Origin: Holophagales bacterium
GTDB lineage: Bacteria; Acidobacteriota; Thermoanaerobaculia; Multivoradales; Multivoraceae
Direction of reading: 5' to 3'
Length of the DNA stretch: 64,000 bases
Assembly: GCA_009843505.1 (NCBI GenBank)
Contig: VYDI01000040.1
Span: 182,255 to 246,254 of the forward strand
Shown: positions 55,339-63,779 of the stretch, in pieces
Layout: every line of letters begins with the position of its first letter
Numbering within the stretch: the first letter of the stretch is position 1
The notes under the pieces: model-generated
Databases searched by the model: none
Told to the model about the DNA's origin: nothing
The model's input: only the letters and a program-made list of their open reading frames with translations
Made by a program: the position numbers and the translations under genes

Positions 55339-57561
55339 TCAGCGCCGGCGGGCCCGGTACAGGCCGACCAGCAGCACGACGATCGGCATCCATCCGATCA
55401 CCGCGAACCGCACCGCCGATTCCTCGCGCTCCAGCGCCTCGCGCCGGCCCTTGCGAATGTCCCTGAGCTCCCGGTTCGCCTCCAGGATCCGTTCGTTCAA
55501 CTCGTCGACCTCTTCCTGCAGCTTCCGCTCGAACAGCGCCGCGTTCCGTTGGGTGATCTCGCCCTGCTTCTCCCGCAGCTCCTCCTGAAAGCTCTCGATC
55601 TCTTCGCGGATCTGTCGCTCACGGTCGAGCGTGTCGAGCTCCGCCTGGGCTTCGATCTCGTCGAAACGGAGGAAGGGCCGGCTCATGCCGCTCTTCGCAC
55701 GGACCGCCATCAGGTCCTGGGAGCCGAGCAGGTAGTCGATGCTGTTGAGGACGACCTTGTGGTTGTCGTTCTGGGCCTGGACGATCCCGAACGGGTTCTG
55801 CAGGAAGGCGATCTGGTCGTGGACGAAGTCGACATCCGCGAACACGACCACCGCCGCCTCTTCCCGCTCCTCCTCGGGCAGCGGATCGCGGTGGATGATC
55901 TCCACGTTGTCGGGCGGCGGGACCTCGATCTCCGGCGGCAGGTTCGGCGGCCGCACCGCTTCCCGGTCGGGATAGTCCACGCCGCCCGGGAAGGCGGTCG
56001 GCAGCTTGCCGCGCACGACGTACGCGAGGACCAGGGGTTCCTCACCCGGTATGAAGGCATCGCGAAGCTTGGCCCCGTCGTTCAGGTCCGTGTAGGCCAG
56101 AGCATCGCCGCCGCCGAAGCCCGGCAGCACTTCGAGCGTATTGCCGGCCGAAGTCGTCGAGATCAGCGGCCGCAGTTCGACTCCCTCCGCCAACCCGGTT
56201 CCGCCGGAGTCGCTTTCGCCAGGTTCTGCCCCCGCGTCGCCTTCGCCGGCTCCGGCCTCCAACCCGTCACCGTCTACCTCGCGCAGCACTCCGGCCAGGA
56301 AGAAGCGCAGCTCGGAGAGGCCCCGCAGCATCGGACTCTCCGCGTCCAGGACGTCGTCGTGCTGCGTGGAGTCGACCACCAGGTCGATGATCACCGACTC
56401 CGACGCGCCGAACTGACTCATCGGCCGCCGGGCCGCCAGTTCGAAGTCGGCCGCGAACTCGTTGTCCAGAAGCTCCAGGCCCCAGGCATCGAGCAAGGGC
56501 GCGAGGTTCGAGGCCGGCTGGTACTGGAGCGCCGCCCAGGGTTGCTGCGGGTTCTGCGGCGGCGTGTCACCCAGGGCATAGGGATCCAGGAAGAGCAGCG
56601 TGTTGCCGCCCCCCGCCACCCACTGGTCGATCGCGAAGACGGTCTTGTCCGGCAGCGCCTTGGGGTGGATCACGACGAGCAGGTCGTAGTCCGCGCGCTG
56701 GATCTCGTCAACGTCGGCCGGGACCTGGGAGACGTCGTACAGGTCTTCCAGAACCTGAATCAGGATCCACTTCTGCGACGGCGTCCGTCCCTGCGCGGCC
56801 AGCATCTGGGCCATCATCGGATCCTGGGCGCCGCCGAACACCTCGAGGCTCGAGAGGACACCCACACGCTGGCGCGCCGGCCAGAGCAGGCCGTGGATCT
56901 TCTTCGAGATCTCGTACTCGATGTTGTCCTGCTCCTGCGGCCACAGGAACTCGATCGTCTCCCTGCTGCCGGTCTGGGTCTCGAAGGCGAGGCCGAAGTA
57001 GAACAGGTCGCCGTTCTGATTGATCAGCTTGCCGTCGAGACCGTCCTCGGCGGCCTGGTCGGCGGCGTCGCTGTCCGGGATCGGGTCGATCCACTCGACC
57101 TGGATCTTCCCCGCCGCCGCCCTTTCGTACTCGCCGAGCAGGCTGCGGAGGTAGCGCTCGTAGCCGATGAAGTCCTTGACGAACTTCGGCAGCGTCTTGC
57201 CCGTGGTCTCGGAGAAGTAGAGGCGGATATCAAGCGGCTTGACCCCTTCTTCCTGCATCCGGTCGAGGATGGCGTGGGATCCGTCGGTCAGGGAGTAGAG
57301 ATCGTCGCCGGTCAGGTCTACACGAAGGCCCTCGAACCACTCGTTCGCGACGTGGATCGACAGCACGGTCATCAGCCCGATCAGGACCAGGGTCACCGTC
57401 CGCCCCTGCGCCAGGGTCATCCCCCGCGGGCTAATGGGTGCCCCGGCTTCCTCCCCACCGGGCACGCCGGCATCGCCGCCACTGGGTGCACCGGCGTCCC
57501 CGCCACTGGGTGCGCCGGCGTCCCCGCCGGCATCCGGGTTCAGCTTCGTTTCGTCAGTCAT
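55339..57561 (-). CDS. GldG-like ABC transporter auxiliary protein with tandem-repeat N-terminus
   Basis: 740 aa. N-terminal tail (1-46) with four 8-residue repeats (GGDAGAPS, GGDAGAPS, GGDAGVPG, GEEAGAPI) encoded by a 24-bp tandem repeat, then TM1 (about 55-72), a large GldG/DUF7088-type extracytoplasmic domain (LTGDDLYSLTDGSHAIL at its start), a coiled coil (about 640-705) and TM2 (715-734). In gliding bacteria GldF and GldG form an ABC membrane part; in non-gliders such systems are widespread with unknown cargo. A Glu/Gly/Asp-rich insertion lies near 430-450. Order with its neighbours: ATPase, permease, GldG, DUF4340. Confidence 0.88.
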   Translation of the reverse strand: MTDETKLNPDAGGDAGAPSGGDAGAPSGGDAGVPGGEEAGAPISPRGMTLAQGRTVTLVLIGLMTVLSIHVANEWFEGLRVDLTGDDLYSLTDGSHAILDRMQEEGVKPLDIRLYFSETTGKTLPKFVKDFIGYERYLRSLLGEYERAAAGKIQVEWIDPIPDSDAADQAAEDGLDGKLINQNGDLFYFGLAFETQTGSRETIEFLWPQEQDNIEYEISKKIHGLLWPARQRVGVLSSLEVFGGAQDPMMAQMLAAQGRTPSQKWILIQVLEDLYDVSQVPADVDEIQRADYDLLVVIHPKALPDKTVFAIDQWVAGGGNTLLFLDPYALGDTPPQNPQQPWAALQYQPASNLAPLLDAWGLELLDNEFAADFELAARRPMSQFGASESVIIDLVVDSTQHDDVLDAESPMLRGLSELRFFLAGVLREVDGDGLEAGAGEGDAGAEPGESDSGGTGLAEGVELRPLISTTSAGNTLEVLPGFGGGDALAYTDLNDGAKLRDAFIPGEEPLVLAYVVRGKLPTAFPGGVDYPDREAVRPPNLPPEIEVPPPDNVEIIHRDPLPEEEREEAAVVVFADVDFVHDQIAFLQNPFGIVQAQNDNHKVVLNSIDYLLGSQDLMAVRAKSGMSRPFLRFDEIEAQAELDTLDRERQIREEIESFQEELREKQGEITQRNAALFERKLQEEVDELNERILEANRELRDIRKGRREALEREESAVRFAVIGWMPIVVLLVGLYRARRR
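57436..57535 (-). repeat. 24-bp tandem repeat x4 ending in a GGGTGC-type hairpin copy (C)
   Basis: Four 24-base units at 57436, 57460, 57484 and 57508 encode the 8-residue repeats of the GldG-like protein. The last unit plus ATCC (57508-57535) is a full copy of the dispersed repeat: GGGTGC, GCCGGCG-TCCC-CGCCGGC, ATCC. The other units are decayed in the stem. Confidence 0.75.
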
Positions 57562-57582
57562 CTGCCCAACCTCTATCTGGCT

Positions 57583-58344
57583 TCAGTTCGTCTTCGTCTG
57601 GCCGAGCACCAACATGCCGCAGACGAGCCAGCCGACGGTAAACAACACGAAGAACAGCAACGAGTTCAACTGCAACAGGCCCCGGGTCAGCGCCTCGAAG
57701 TGATCGAGCAGACTCAGCGAGGAAACCAGCCGCTCGACGTAGCCGCCGAACCACTTGCCCACGAACTCCTGGGTCTGAGGCACGCCGATCAGCAGGAAGC
57801 CGACGGAAGCCGCCACCGCCAGGATGAACGCGACGACCTGGTTCTTCGACAACGCCGAGAACAGGAGTCCGATCGCCAGCAGCACCGCCGCCGCCAGCAG
57901 GGTCGCCACGTAGCTGGCGAAGATCGCGCCCCAGTCGGGGTCACCGAGCCGGGCCACCTGGAACACCGCCGGCCAGGTCAGGAACACGGATACGGCAAGG
58001 AAGGCCCAGCCGGCAAGGAACTTGCCGAGATAGGAACCTTCGAGCGTGATCGGCAGGGTGAGCAGCAGCTCGACCGTGCCGGAACGGCGCTCTTCCGCCC
58101 ACAGCCGCATCGCAACCGCCGGGACCAGGACCACGAAGATCCACGGCAGGTAGCTGAAGAGGGCGTCGAGGTTGGCCTCGCGTAGCTCCAGAAAGCGGCC
58201 GAAGTCCCGCGAGACCATGAGATAGCCGCTGGCAATGAGGAAGATGACGATGAAGATGTAACCGAGCGGCGAAGCGAAGTAGCCGTGAAACTCCCGGCGG
58301 AGCACCGCTCTCAGCCCGGTGAAACGGCGCGCCAGCGCGCTCAT
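57583..58344 (-). CDS. ABC-2 type permease (GldF-like)
   Basis: 253 aa with six TM helices. Seen: the N-terminal LRREFHGYFASPLGYIFIVIFL amphipathic entry, EERRSGTVELLLTLPI (the coupling-helix motif EE-R-x-GT-x-E-LLLT-P typical of ABC-2 permeases), and a final TM near 235-250. It overlaps the ATPase stop (ATGA, 58341-58344) and precedes GldG by 21 bases. Confidence 0.9.
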   Translation of the reverse strand: MSALARRFTGLRAVLRREFHGYFASPLGYIFIVIFLIASGYLMVSRDFGRFLELREANLDALFSYLPWIFVVLVPAVAMRLWAEERRSGTVELLLTLPITLEGSYLGKFLAGWAFLAVSVFLTWPAVFQVARLGDPDWGAIFASYVATLLAAAVLLAIGLLFSALSKNQVVAFILAVAASVGFLLIGVPQTQEFVGKWFGGYVERLVSSLSLLDHFEALTRGLLQLNSLLFFVLFTVGWLVCGMLVLGQTKTN

Positions 58345-59279
58345 GCCGCTACTCCTCTGGTCACGTCGCGGAACAGCTCGTCGAGCCGGCCTTCCCGCAC
58401 ACTGACGTCAGCGACGCGGTGCTCGCCGACCGCCGCCAGCACATCGTTCAGCCGGTTCTCGCCGCCGGCGGGCTCGGCCTCGACCTCGCCGCCCGGCAGC
58501 ACGCGGGCCGACGCGCACCACTCGGCCTCGGCCAGTCTCGCCGCCACCTCCTCGGCGTCTCCTTCCGTGACCCGGAAACGGACAGCGTTGTGGCCCGGCG
58601 CCTGGGTCACGAGAGCGGCCGGCGTCGAATCGACCAGGATGCGGCCCTCGGAGAGGATGACCGCTCGGTTGCAGACACGCTCGGCCTCGTCGAGGATGTG
58701 GGTCGACAGCACGATGCAGCGGTCGGAGGAGAGGCTGGAGATCAGGTCCTGGACCACCGCCTTCTGGTTCGGGTCGAGGCCGTCGGTCGGCTCGTCGAGG
58801 ATCAGCACGTCTGGATCGTGGATCAGCGCCTGAGCCAGACCAACCCGGCGCTTGTAGCCCTTGGACAGGGTTTCGATCGTCTGCCCCCGCACGCTCCCCA
58901 GGTGGGCGGTCCCCAGTACCGCCTCGATCGCCTCGTCCGCGGCCTCGAGTTCCCGTGCCTCGGCAATGAAGCACAGGAACGCCTCGACGGTCATTTCGCC
59001 ATAGGCGGGGGCGTCCTCCGGCAGGTAGCCGATCCGCCGGCTGACGGCGAGGCGATCCGCGGCGACGTCGATGCCGGCGACCGCGATCGAACCGCGGTCC
59101 GGTTCCAGGAAACCGGTGATCATCTTCATCGCCGTCGTCTTGCCAGCGCCGTTGGGCCCGAGAAAGCCGAGCACGTCGCCGCGGCGCACCTCGAAGCTGA
59201 TGCCGTCGACGGCGCGGATGGGTCCGTAGTGCTTGGTCAGGTCGCTGACCGCGATCAGGACTTCGCCATCTTCGCTCAC
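58341..59279 (-). CDS. ABC transporter ATP-binding protein (GldA-like)
   Basis: 312 aa from the GTG at 59279, with GGAG 10 bases upstream; a GTG at 59324 would add 15 residues unlike the family. Walker A GPNGAGKTT, signature LSKGYKRR, Walker B LILDEPTDGLDP and H-loop STHIL are intact. A C-terminal accessory domain (about 225-312) is present, as in GldA/CcmA-type exporters. First gene of a four-gene ABC operon; 109 bases separate it from the M14 peptidase gene upstream. Confidence 0.92.
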   Translation of the reverse strand: MSEDGEVLIAVSDLTKHYGPIRAVDGISFEVRRGDVLGFLGPNGAGKTTAMKMITGFLEPDRGSIAVAGIDVAADRLAVSRRIGYLPEDAPAYGEMTVEAFLCFIAEARELEAADEAIEAVLGTAHLGSVRGQTIETLSKGYKRRVGLAQALIHDPDVLILDEPTDGLDPNQKAVVQDLISSLSSDRCIVLSTHILDEAERVCNRAVILSEGRILVDSTPAALVTQAPGHNAVRFRVTEGDAEEVAARLAEAEWCASARVLPGGEVEAEPAGGENRLNDVLAAVGEHRVADVSVREGRLDELFRDVTRGVAA

Positions 59280-59388
59280 TATCGTCGTTCTCCGTGGACA
59301 GTTGACGACTGCGCACCGGGCCACTGGGCCCGCGGGATCTCAGCACAGCGGCACAACCGACGCAAGATTCCCGCCAAAGGAAGCGATC

Positions 59389-62037
59389 TTACGGGCCCTG
59401 GTGCCAGGTGTCCGGCGCCGACGTGGCGTCGATCAGGCCGCTCAGGAAGATGGAGTTCAGAAACAGACGATTCGAGCCGTAGAAGTAAGCGCGGAAGTTC
59501 GGATTGTCGAGGAGCTGGATCACGACGCCGCGGCCCATCCGGCTGGCGATGACGGCCGGTTTGCCGGCCAGGCGACGCTGGTTCTCCGGCGAGATCCAGC
59601 CGGAGAGACGCGGCGGGTCCTGGTACAGGGCGACGTTCTCGAAAGGATCGGGGCTGGCCGGCAGGATCCACTCGCCGGTTCGGATCACGGCCAGCTCCGG
59701 CCGTCTGTAGCCGTAGGCCAGGGGGTGCGTCAGGTCCATCTCGACGCCGACGATCGTGCCGGCCATGAGTTGCTCGGCCCGCTGGTCACGGAAGTCGGCA
59801 TAGCGGCGGCGTTCCGCGTCCGCGTCCTCGCCGTCGTCAGCGGCCTCGTCGACCTCCCCTTCGCGGCCCAGGAGTTCGGCACTCGCCCAGCGGCTCGCCG
59901 CGCCGATGGCCACGACCGCGCCGCCGCCACGCACCCAGTCCTTGAGGCGATCCCGAATCGCCGCCGACGGCGACGTGCCCCCGAAGCGGCCGCCGCCCAG
60001 GGCCAGGACGACGTGCGTGTAGCGATCCAGGTCGACAGTGCCGAGCGCTCCGAGGTCGACCAGGGACGCTTCGACGCCGAAGCGTTCGTCGAGGACGTGC
60101 CAGGCCTCGCCGACCCGGTACGAAGGAACCCCCCGGCCGGTGACGAGCAGGGGGCGCGGCGCTACCAGCGGCCGCAGACTCGGACTCCCCAGGTCGATCC
60201 CGGCCGCGGCCTGGCCGCTGATCAGACGATGGACATCGACGCCGTCCGCGGCCGCCGCTTCCGCCAGGATCGCCTCCAGGGCAACGTCCGCGTTGGCGCC
60301 CGGTTCGCCCTCACGGCCCACCGGCACGACGATCGCTCCCGGTTCAAAGGTCCGCGGTCCATACGGTGTCTCGGCGATGAACGCACCCGTCGCCGCACGT
60401 GCCCGCGCGCCCGCCCGCTGCAGGCGGTTCAGGGTGCGAGCAGAGAAGTAGCCATCCCAGGAGAACGCGTAGGCATAGGTCGGCGTATCTCCAGGAGGAA
60501 CGCTGAACGCTCCCGGCTCGATCGCCGCGTCGGTAACCGCGGTCCCGAGCAACCCGGGCCGGTAGGCGCCGCCTTCGAGGAGGTCGTACTCCGCGCCGAA
60601 GGCGAGCGGCAGGCTCCACGCCGAGACGTCATAGAACACGGAATCGTTGAACTCGGTCACGATCTCGAAAAAGGAGCGCACGAGCGTCGACTGGGGCTGC
60701 GCCAGCGGCACCAGCCACGACGTGTCCGGCGTGTAGACGCGACCGGAGACGGCGATCTCCTCCGTCGTCCCATGGACCTCGACCTCGTGCCTCAGGAGCA
60801 GGTCGAGCATCCGGTGAGCGCGGCCGCGGTCGCCGTCGACATGAAACACGTAGGCGGCCGGACCGGACTCCTCCGCCGCGGACAGAGCGTCGCGGAAGAA
60901 GTCGCGCTGGTGCTCCAGCAGCTCGAGGCGCTTCGCCACGCCGCCTTCGACCATCGACAGGGACGCCAGCAACTGGTTCTTGATCCCGAAGACGAACGCG
61001 AGTTCGCCGTTCACCGTTTCGATCCGGTGCCCCTCCGCGCTCGCCTGCTCGAACAGAAAGCCAACCGCGCCGTGCGCGTCCGGGTAGGTCGATCCCTTGC
61101 CGAGGTAGAAGTCGTCGAAGCCCTCTTGCGTGTAGTAGAGCCGGCCCACGCCGTCGAACACGGCGGCGTGGTGGGCAGCGATCGCTTCGGTCAGTTCCAC
61201 GTTGCGCTCGGGAATCAGCGGATTCCGCCGGCTCGGGACCCCGGGCTGAAAGAAGTACGTGGCGTTCGAACCCATCTCGTGGAAGTCGCCGACGAGGTTC
61301 GGCTGCCAGGCCTTCCAGGTCACCATGCGGTTCCGCGACTCGGGGTGCTGCAGCAGGAGCCAATCCCGGTTCAGGTCGAACCAGTAGTGGTTCGTGCGGC
61401 CGCCCGGCCACGGTTCCCGGTGTTCCCGGTGACCGGGGTCGGGATTCAGCACCATGCCCCGGTTCGTGTTCGCCCAGTGCGCGAAGCGGCCGATCCCGTC
61501 CGGATTCAGGCTCGGGTCGAGCAGGATGACGGCCTGCTCCAACTGCTCGGCGACCACGTCGGAGCGGGACGCGGCCAGGTGGTAGGCGACCAGCATCGAG
61601 GCGTTCGCGCCGCTCGGCTCGTTGCCGTGGATGCTGTAGCCGAGCCAGATGACGACCGGCAGATCCTCGAGCTCCGCCAGGGGCAGCCGCGGATCGACCA
61701 GGCCGCGCCGGCTTTCGCGGATCTGGTCCAGCCGGGCGTGGTTCTCCGGCGACGTGATCGTGAGCAGGGGCTGGGGACGCTGTTCATGGGTTCTCCCCTG
61801 CACCGAGATGCCCACACGCGGGGAGGACGCCGCCACGGCCCGCATGTAGGCATTCAACTGATCGGGGCGAACGTGCCACTCGCCCACCTCGTAGCCCAGT
61901 ACCGCGGACGGCCGGGGCACGTCCGGATCGTAGGCCGAAGGACTCCCGGCGTCCGGCAGGTAGTACGAGAGTTCTTCGGCCGTTGCCGGTAGGGCCAGCG
62001 CGCCGAGCAGCAGGAGAACAAAGGGCAGTCTGCGCAT
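59389..62037 (-). CDS. Exported M14-family zinc carboxypeptidase
   Basis: 882 aa. Signal peptide to 20 (LPATA). The M14 catalytic domain spans about 50-370: His137 and Glu140 in SIHGNEPSG, then His253 in GDFHEMGSNATYFF, giving the H-x2-E...H zinc site. LNRDW near 218 and PEEGFDDFYLG-type segments follow. The C-terminal half (about 380-882) is beta-rich with a Rossmann-like GAxxR domain near 710-760; the whole length matches large bacterial M14 proteins. It trims peptides or peptidoglycan amides in the periplasm. A TACACT -10 lies in the 16-base gap after putP. Confidence 0.9.
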   Translation of the reverse strand: MRRLPFVLLLLGALALPATAEELSYYLPDAGSPSAYDPDVPRPSAVLGYEVGEWHVRPDQLNAYMRAVAASSPRVGISVQGRTHEQRPQPLLTITSPENHARLDQIRESRRGLVDPRLPLAELEDLPVVIWLGYSIHGNEPSGANASMLVAYHLAASRSDVVAEQLEQAVILLDPSLNPDGIGRFAHWANTNRGMVLNPDPGHREHREPWPGGRTNHYWFDLNRDWLLLQHPESRNRMVTWKAWQPNLVGDFHEMGSNATYFFQPGVPSRRNPLIPERNVELTEAIAAHHAAVFDGVGRLYYTQEGFDDFYLGKGSTYPDAHGAVGFLFEQASAEGHRIETVNGELAFVFGIKNQLLASLSMVEGGVAKRLELLEHQRDFFRDALSAAEESGPAAYVFHVDGDRGRAHRMLDLLLRHEVEVHGTTEEIAVSGRVYTPDTSWLVPLAQPQSTLVRSFFEIVTEFNDSVFYDVSAWSLPLAFGAEYDLLEGGAYRPGLLGTAVTDAAIEPGAFSVPPGDTPTYAYAFSWDGYFSARTLNRLQRAGARARAATGAFIAETPYGPRTFEPGAIVVPVGREGEPGANADVALEAILAEAAAADGVDVHRLISGQAAAGIDLGSPSLRPLVAPRPLLVTGRGVPSYRVGEAWHVLDERFGVEASLVDLGALGTVDLDRYTHVVLALGGGRFGGTSPSAAIRDRLKDWVRGGGAVVAIGAASRWASAELLGREGEVDEAADDGEDADAERRRYADFRDQRAEQLMAGTIVGVEMDLTHPLAYGYRRPELAVIRTGEWILPASPDPFENVALYQDPPRLSGWISPENQRRLAGKPAVIASRMGRGVVIQLLDNPNFRAYFYGSNRLFLNSIFLSGLIDATSAPDTWHQGP

Positions 62038-62044
62038 GGCGGGC

Positions 62045-62050
62045 AGTGTA
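62045..62050 (-). promoter_or_regulatory. -10 element TACACT for the M14 peptidase
   Basis: On the minus strand TACACT ends 7 bases before the ATG at 62037, between the putP stop and the peptidase. The peptidase can be expressed without putP. Confidence 0.5.
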
Positions 62051-62053
62051 GCC

Positions 62054-63532
62054 CTAGGAACCCCTCACCGTCGCGTGAACGTCCTCGAACTCCGCCGCGG
62101 CGCCCTCCGGCGGCGCCGTCCGCAGGCTAACGATCACCGTCGCCGCCGTCCCGGCGATGAGCCCCGGGATCAGTTCGTAGAGGTCGTAGTAGGACGCCTT
62201 GAACAGCACCACCCAGGCCACCGTCACCGCGAATCCTGTAGCCATCCCGGCCAACGCGCCCGGCAACGTCGTCCGCTTCCAGAAGAGGGAACAGAGGACG
62301 ACCGGAACGAAGGCGCCTCCCAGGCCCGACCAGGCGAACAGCATGAACCAGAACAGCAGCGGCGGTTCGAACAGGGCGAAGGGAATCGCCACCAGGCCCA
62401 CGAGCGCGGTGACGTAGCGCCCGTAACGCGACAGGCGACCGTCCCCGCGCGCCGCGCCGAGGATCTTCTGCCCGAAGTCCCTGACGACGGCCGACGAGGC
62501 GAGGATCAACAGGGAATCGACGGTCGACATGATCGCGCCCAGGACGATGACGAGGAAGATGCCCGTGAAGAGGGCCGGGAACAGCTCCGCGCTCATCGTG
62601 GGCATCACGGTCTCCGGATCGTCCAGCAGCGGGAACAGGGCCCGGCCGGCGATCCCGGTGAACACCGCGCCGACGTCGAACAGCACCATGCACACGACCG
62701 CGACCCGGCCGCCGCGCACGAGTTCGCGGCCCGACGCCGCCGACATGAACCGGGTCAGAAGCTGCGGCACGCCAAGGAAGGCGAGCCCGATGCCGGCGAA
62801 GCTCACAGCCGAAAGCACGCCGGCCCAGGTCGCGCCGTGGCTGCCCATCGCGCGCAGCAGGTTGGGATCGGCCGTCTCGAGCGCGCCGATCACTTCGTTC
62901 CAGCCGCCCGCGGCCGCGATGCCGACGATCGGGAGCATGACGAGCCCGCCCACCATGAGCAGCCCCTGCACGAGGTCCGAGTAGGCCACCGCCTTGAAGC
63001 CGCCGACCGCCGTGTAGACGATCGTGACACCCGCGCCCAGGAAGACGCCGGTGACGTAGCTGAACCCCAGGAAGGACGAGAAGGCCTTGCCCGTCGCGAC
63101 CAGTTGGGCGCAGCAGTAGACCGCGACCATCGACAGGATGATCGCCATGCTCAGCTTGCGCAGGAGTTGTCGGCGGTCGCGGAACCGCTGCTCCAGGTAG
63201 TCGGGAACGGTGATCGCCCGGTACCGGTCGGTGTACTCCTTGAACGGCCGCGAAACGAGGGTCCAGGCGATCGCAACGCCCATCACCTCGCCGAACACGA
63301 CCCAGAGCGCGTGGAAGCCCACCGCGTAGCCCATCCCGGTCAGGCCGAGCAGCAGCCAGCCGCTCTCGCCGGTGGCGTTCGAACTGAAGGCGATGACCCA
63401 GGAGGGCAGTTTCTTGCCGGCGACGTAGTAGCCCTCCAGGCTCCCACCCTCGCGCCGGCCCCACAGGCCGAGCCCGATCAGGACCAGCATGTAGAGGCCC
63501 AGGGGGACGAGGACCAGGGCGCTCGCCGTCAC
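62054..63532 (-). CDS. putP: Sodium:proline-type symporter (SSS family, PutP-like)
   Basis: 492 aa, about 13 TM helices. Seen: LGLWGRREGGSLEGYYVAGKKLPSWVIAFSSNATGESGWLLLG (TM1-2 of PutP), ITVPDYLEQRF in the loop, LGFSYVTGVFLGAGVTIVYTAVGGFKAVAYSDLVQG (the SSS signature region), and STVDSLLILASSAVVRDF near 340 with the Na+ site Ser/Thr. The GTG start overlaps the stop of a 47-residue ORF (GTGA). Imports proline or a related amino acid with Na+, fitting the peptidases alongside. Confidence 0.93.
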   Translation of the reverse strand: MTASALVLVPLGLYMLVLIGLGLWGRREGGSLEGYYVAGKKLPSWVIAFSSNATGESGWLLLGLTGMGYAVGFHALWVVFGEVMGVAIAWTLVSRPFKEYTDRYRAITVPDYLEQRFRDRRQLLRKLSMAIILSMVAVYCCAQLVATGKAFSSFLGFSYVTGVFLGAGVTIVYTAVGGFKAVAYSDLVQGLLMVGGLVMLPIVGIAAAGGWNEVIGALETADPNLLRAMGSHGATWAGVLSAVSFAGIGLAFLGVPQLLTRFMSAASGRELVRGGRVAVVCMVLFDVGAVFTGIAGRALFPLLDDPETVMPTMSAELFPALFTGIFLVIVLGAIMSTVDSLLILASSAVVRDFGQKILGAARGDGRLSRYGRYVTALVGLVAIPFALFEPPLLFWFMLFAWSGLGGAFVPVVLCSLFWKRTTLPGALAGMATGFAVTVAWVVLFKASYYDLYELIPGLIAGTAATVIVSLRTAPPEGAAAEFEDVHATVRGS

Positions 63533-63672
63533 GCCGCGCCACTCCGGGCGGACCCGTGACCGCGACGGCGACCGCGCCGCTCAAGCCACCAGCGCAGCAG
63601 GACCAGGGCCGGTCCGCCGCCTACCGACACCGCGAGCAGAGCCCAGGTCGAGATCGGCAGGCCGGCCCACAT
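63529..63672 (-). CDS. Small single-TM symporter accessory protein
   Basis: 47 aa: MWAGLPISTWALLAVSVGG... one hydrophobic helix (about 8-26) and a strongly basic tail (RRGRRRGHG). It is translationally coupled to putP by GTGA (63529-63532). Short single-TM ORFs directly before SSS symporters are a recurrent arrangement, and some act as accessory subunits. A TAGCCT -10 lies 8 bases before the ATG, which supports this as the operon's true first gene. Confidence 0.8.
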   Translation of the reverse strand: MWAGLPISTWALLAVSVGGGPALVLLRWWLERRGRRRGHGSARSGAA

Positions 63673-63680
63673 GGGCCGTC

Positions 63681-63686
63681 AGGCTA
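63681..63686 (-). promoter_or_regulatory. -10 element TAGCCT for the small ORF-putP operon
   Basis: On the minus strand TAGCCT ends 8 bases before the ATG at 63672. It is the same hexamer as at 1102, with no Shine-Dalgarno. Confidence 0.55.
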
Positions 63687-63779
63687 GCAGTCGCCGGCAG
63701 GTCCGGCCGCACTGCACCCTGACCGTCACCGAATCCCGAACTTCGACGTGACGCGTCCCCCAGGCGACGCCGTCCGTCC

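Noticed and set aside
55315..58185. 956-codon open frame antisense to the Gld-like cluster
   Set aside because: It spans three well-supported genes on the other strand and has the Arg/Gln/Val bias of a shadow frame.
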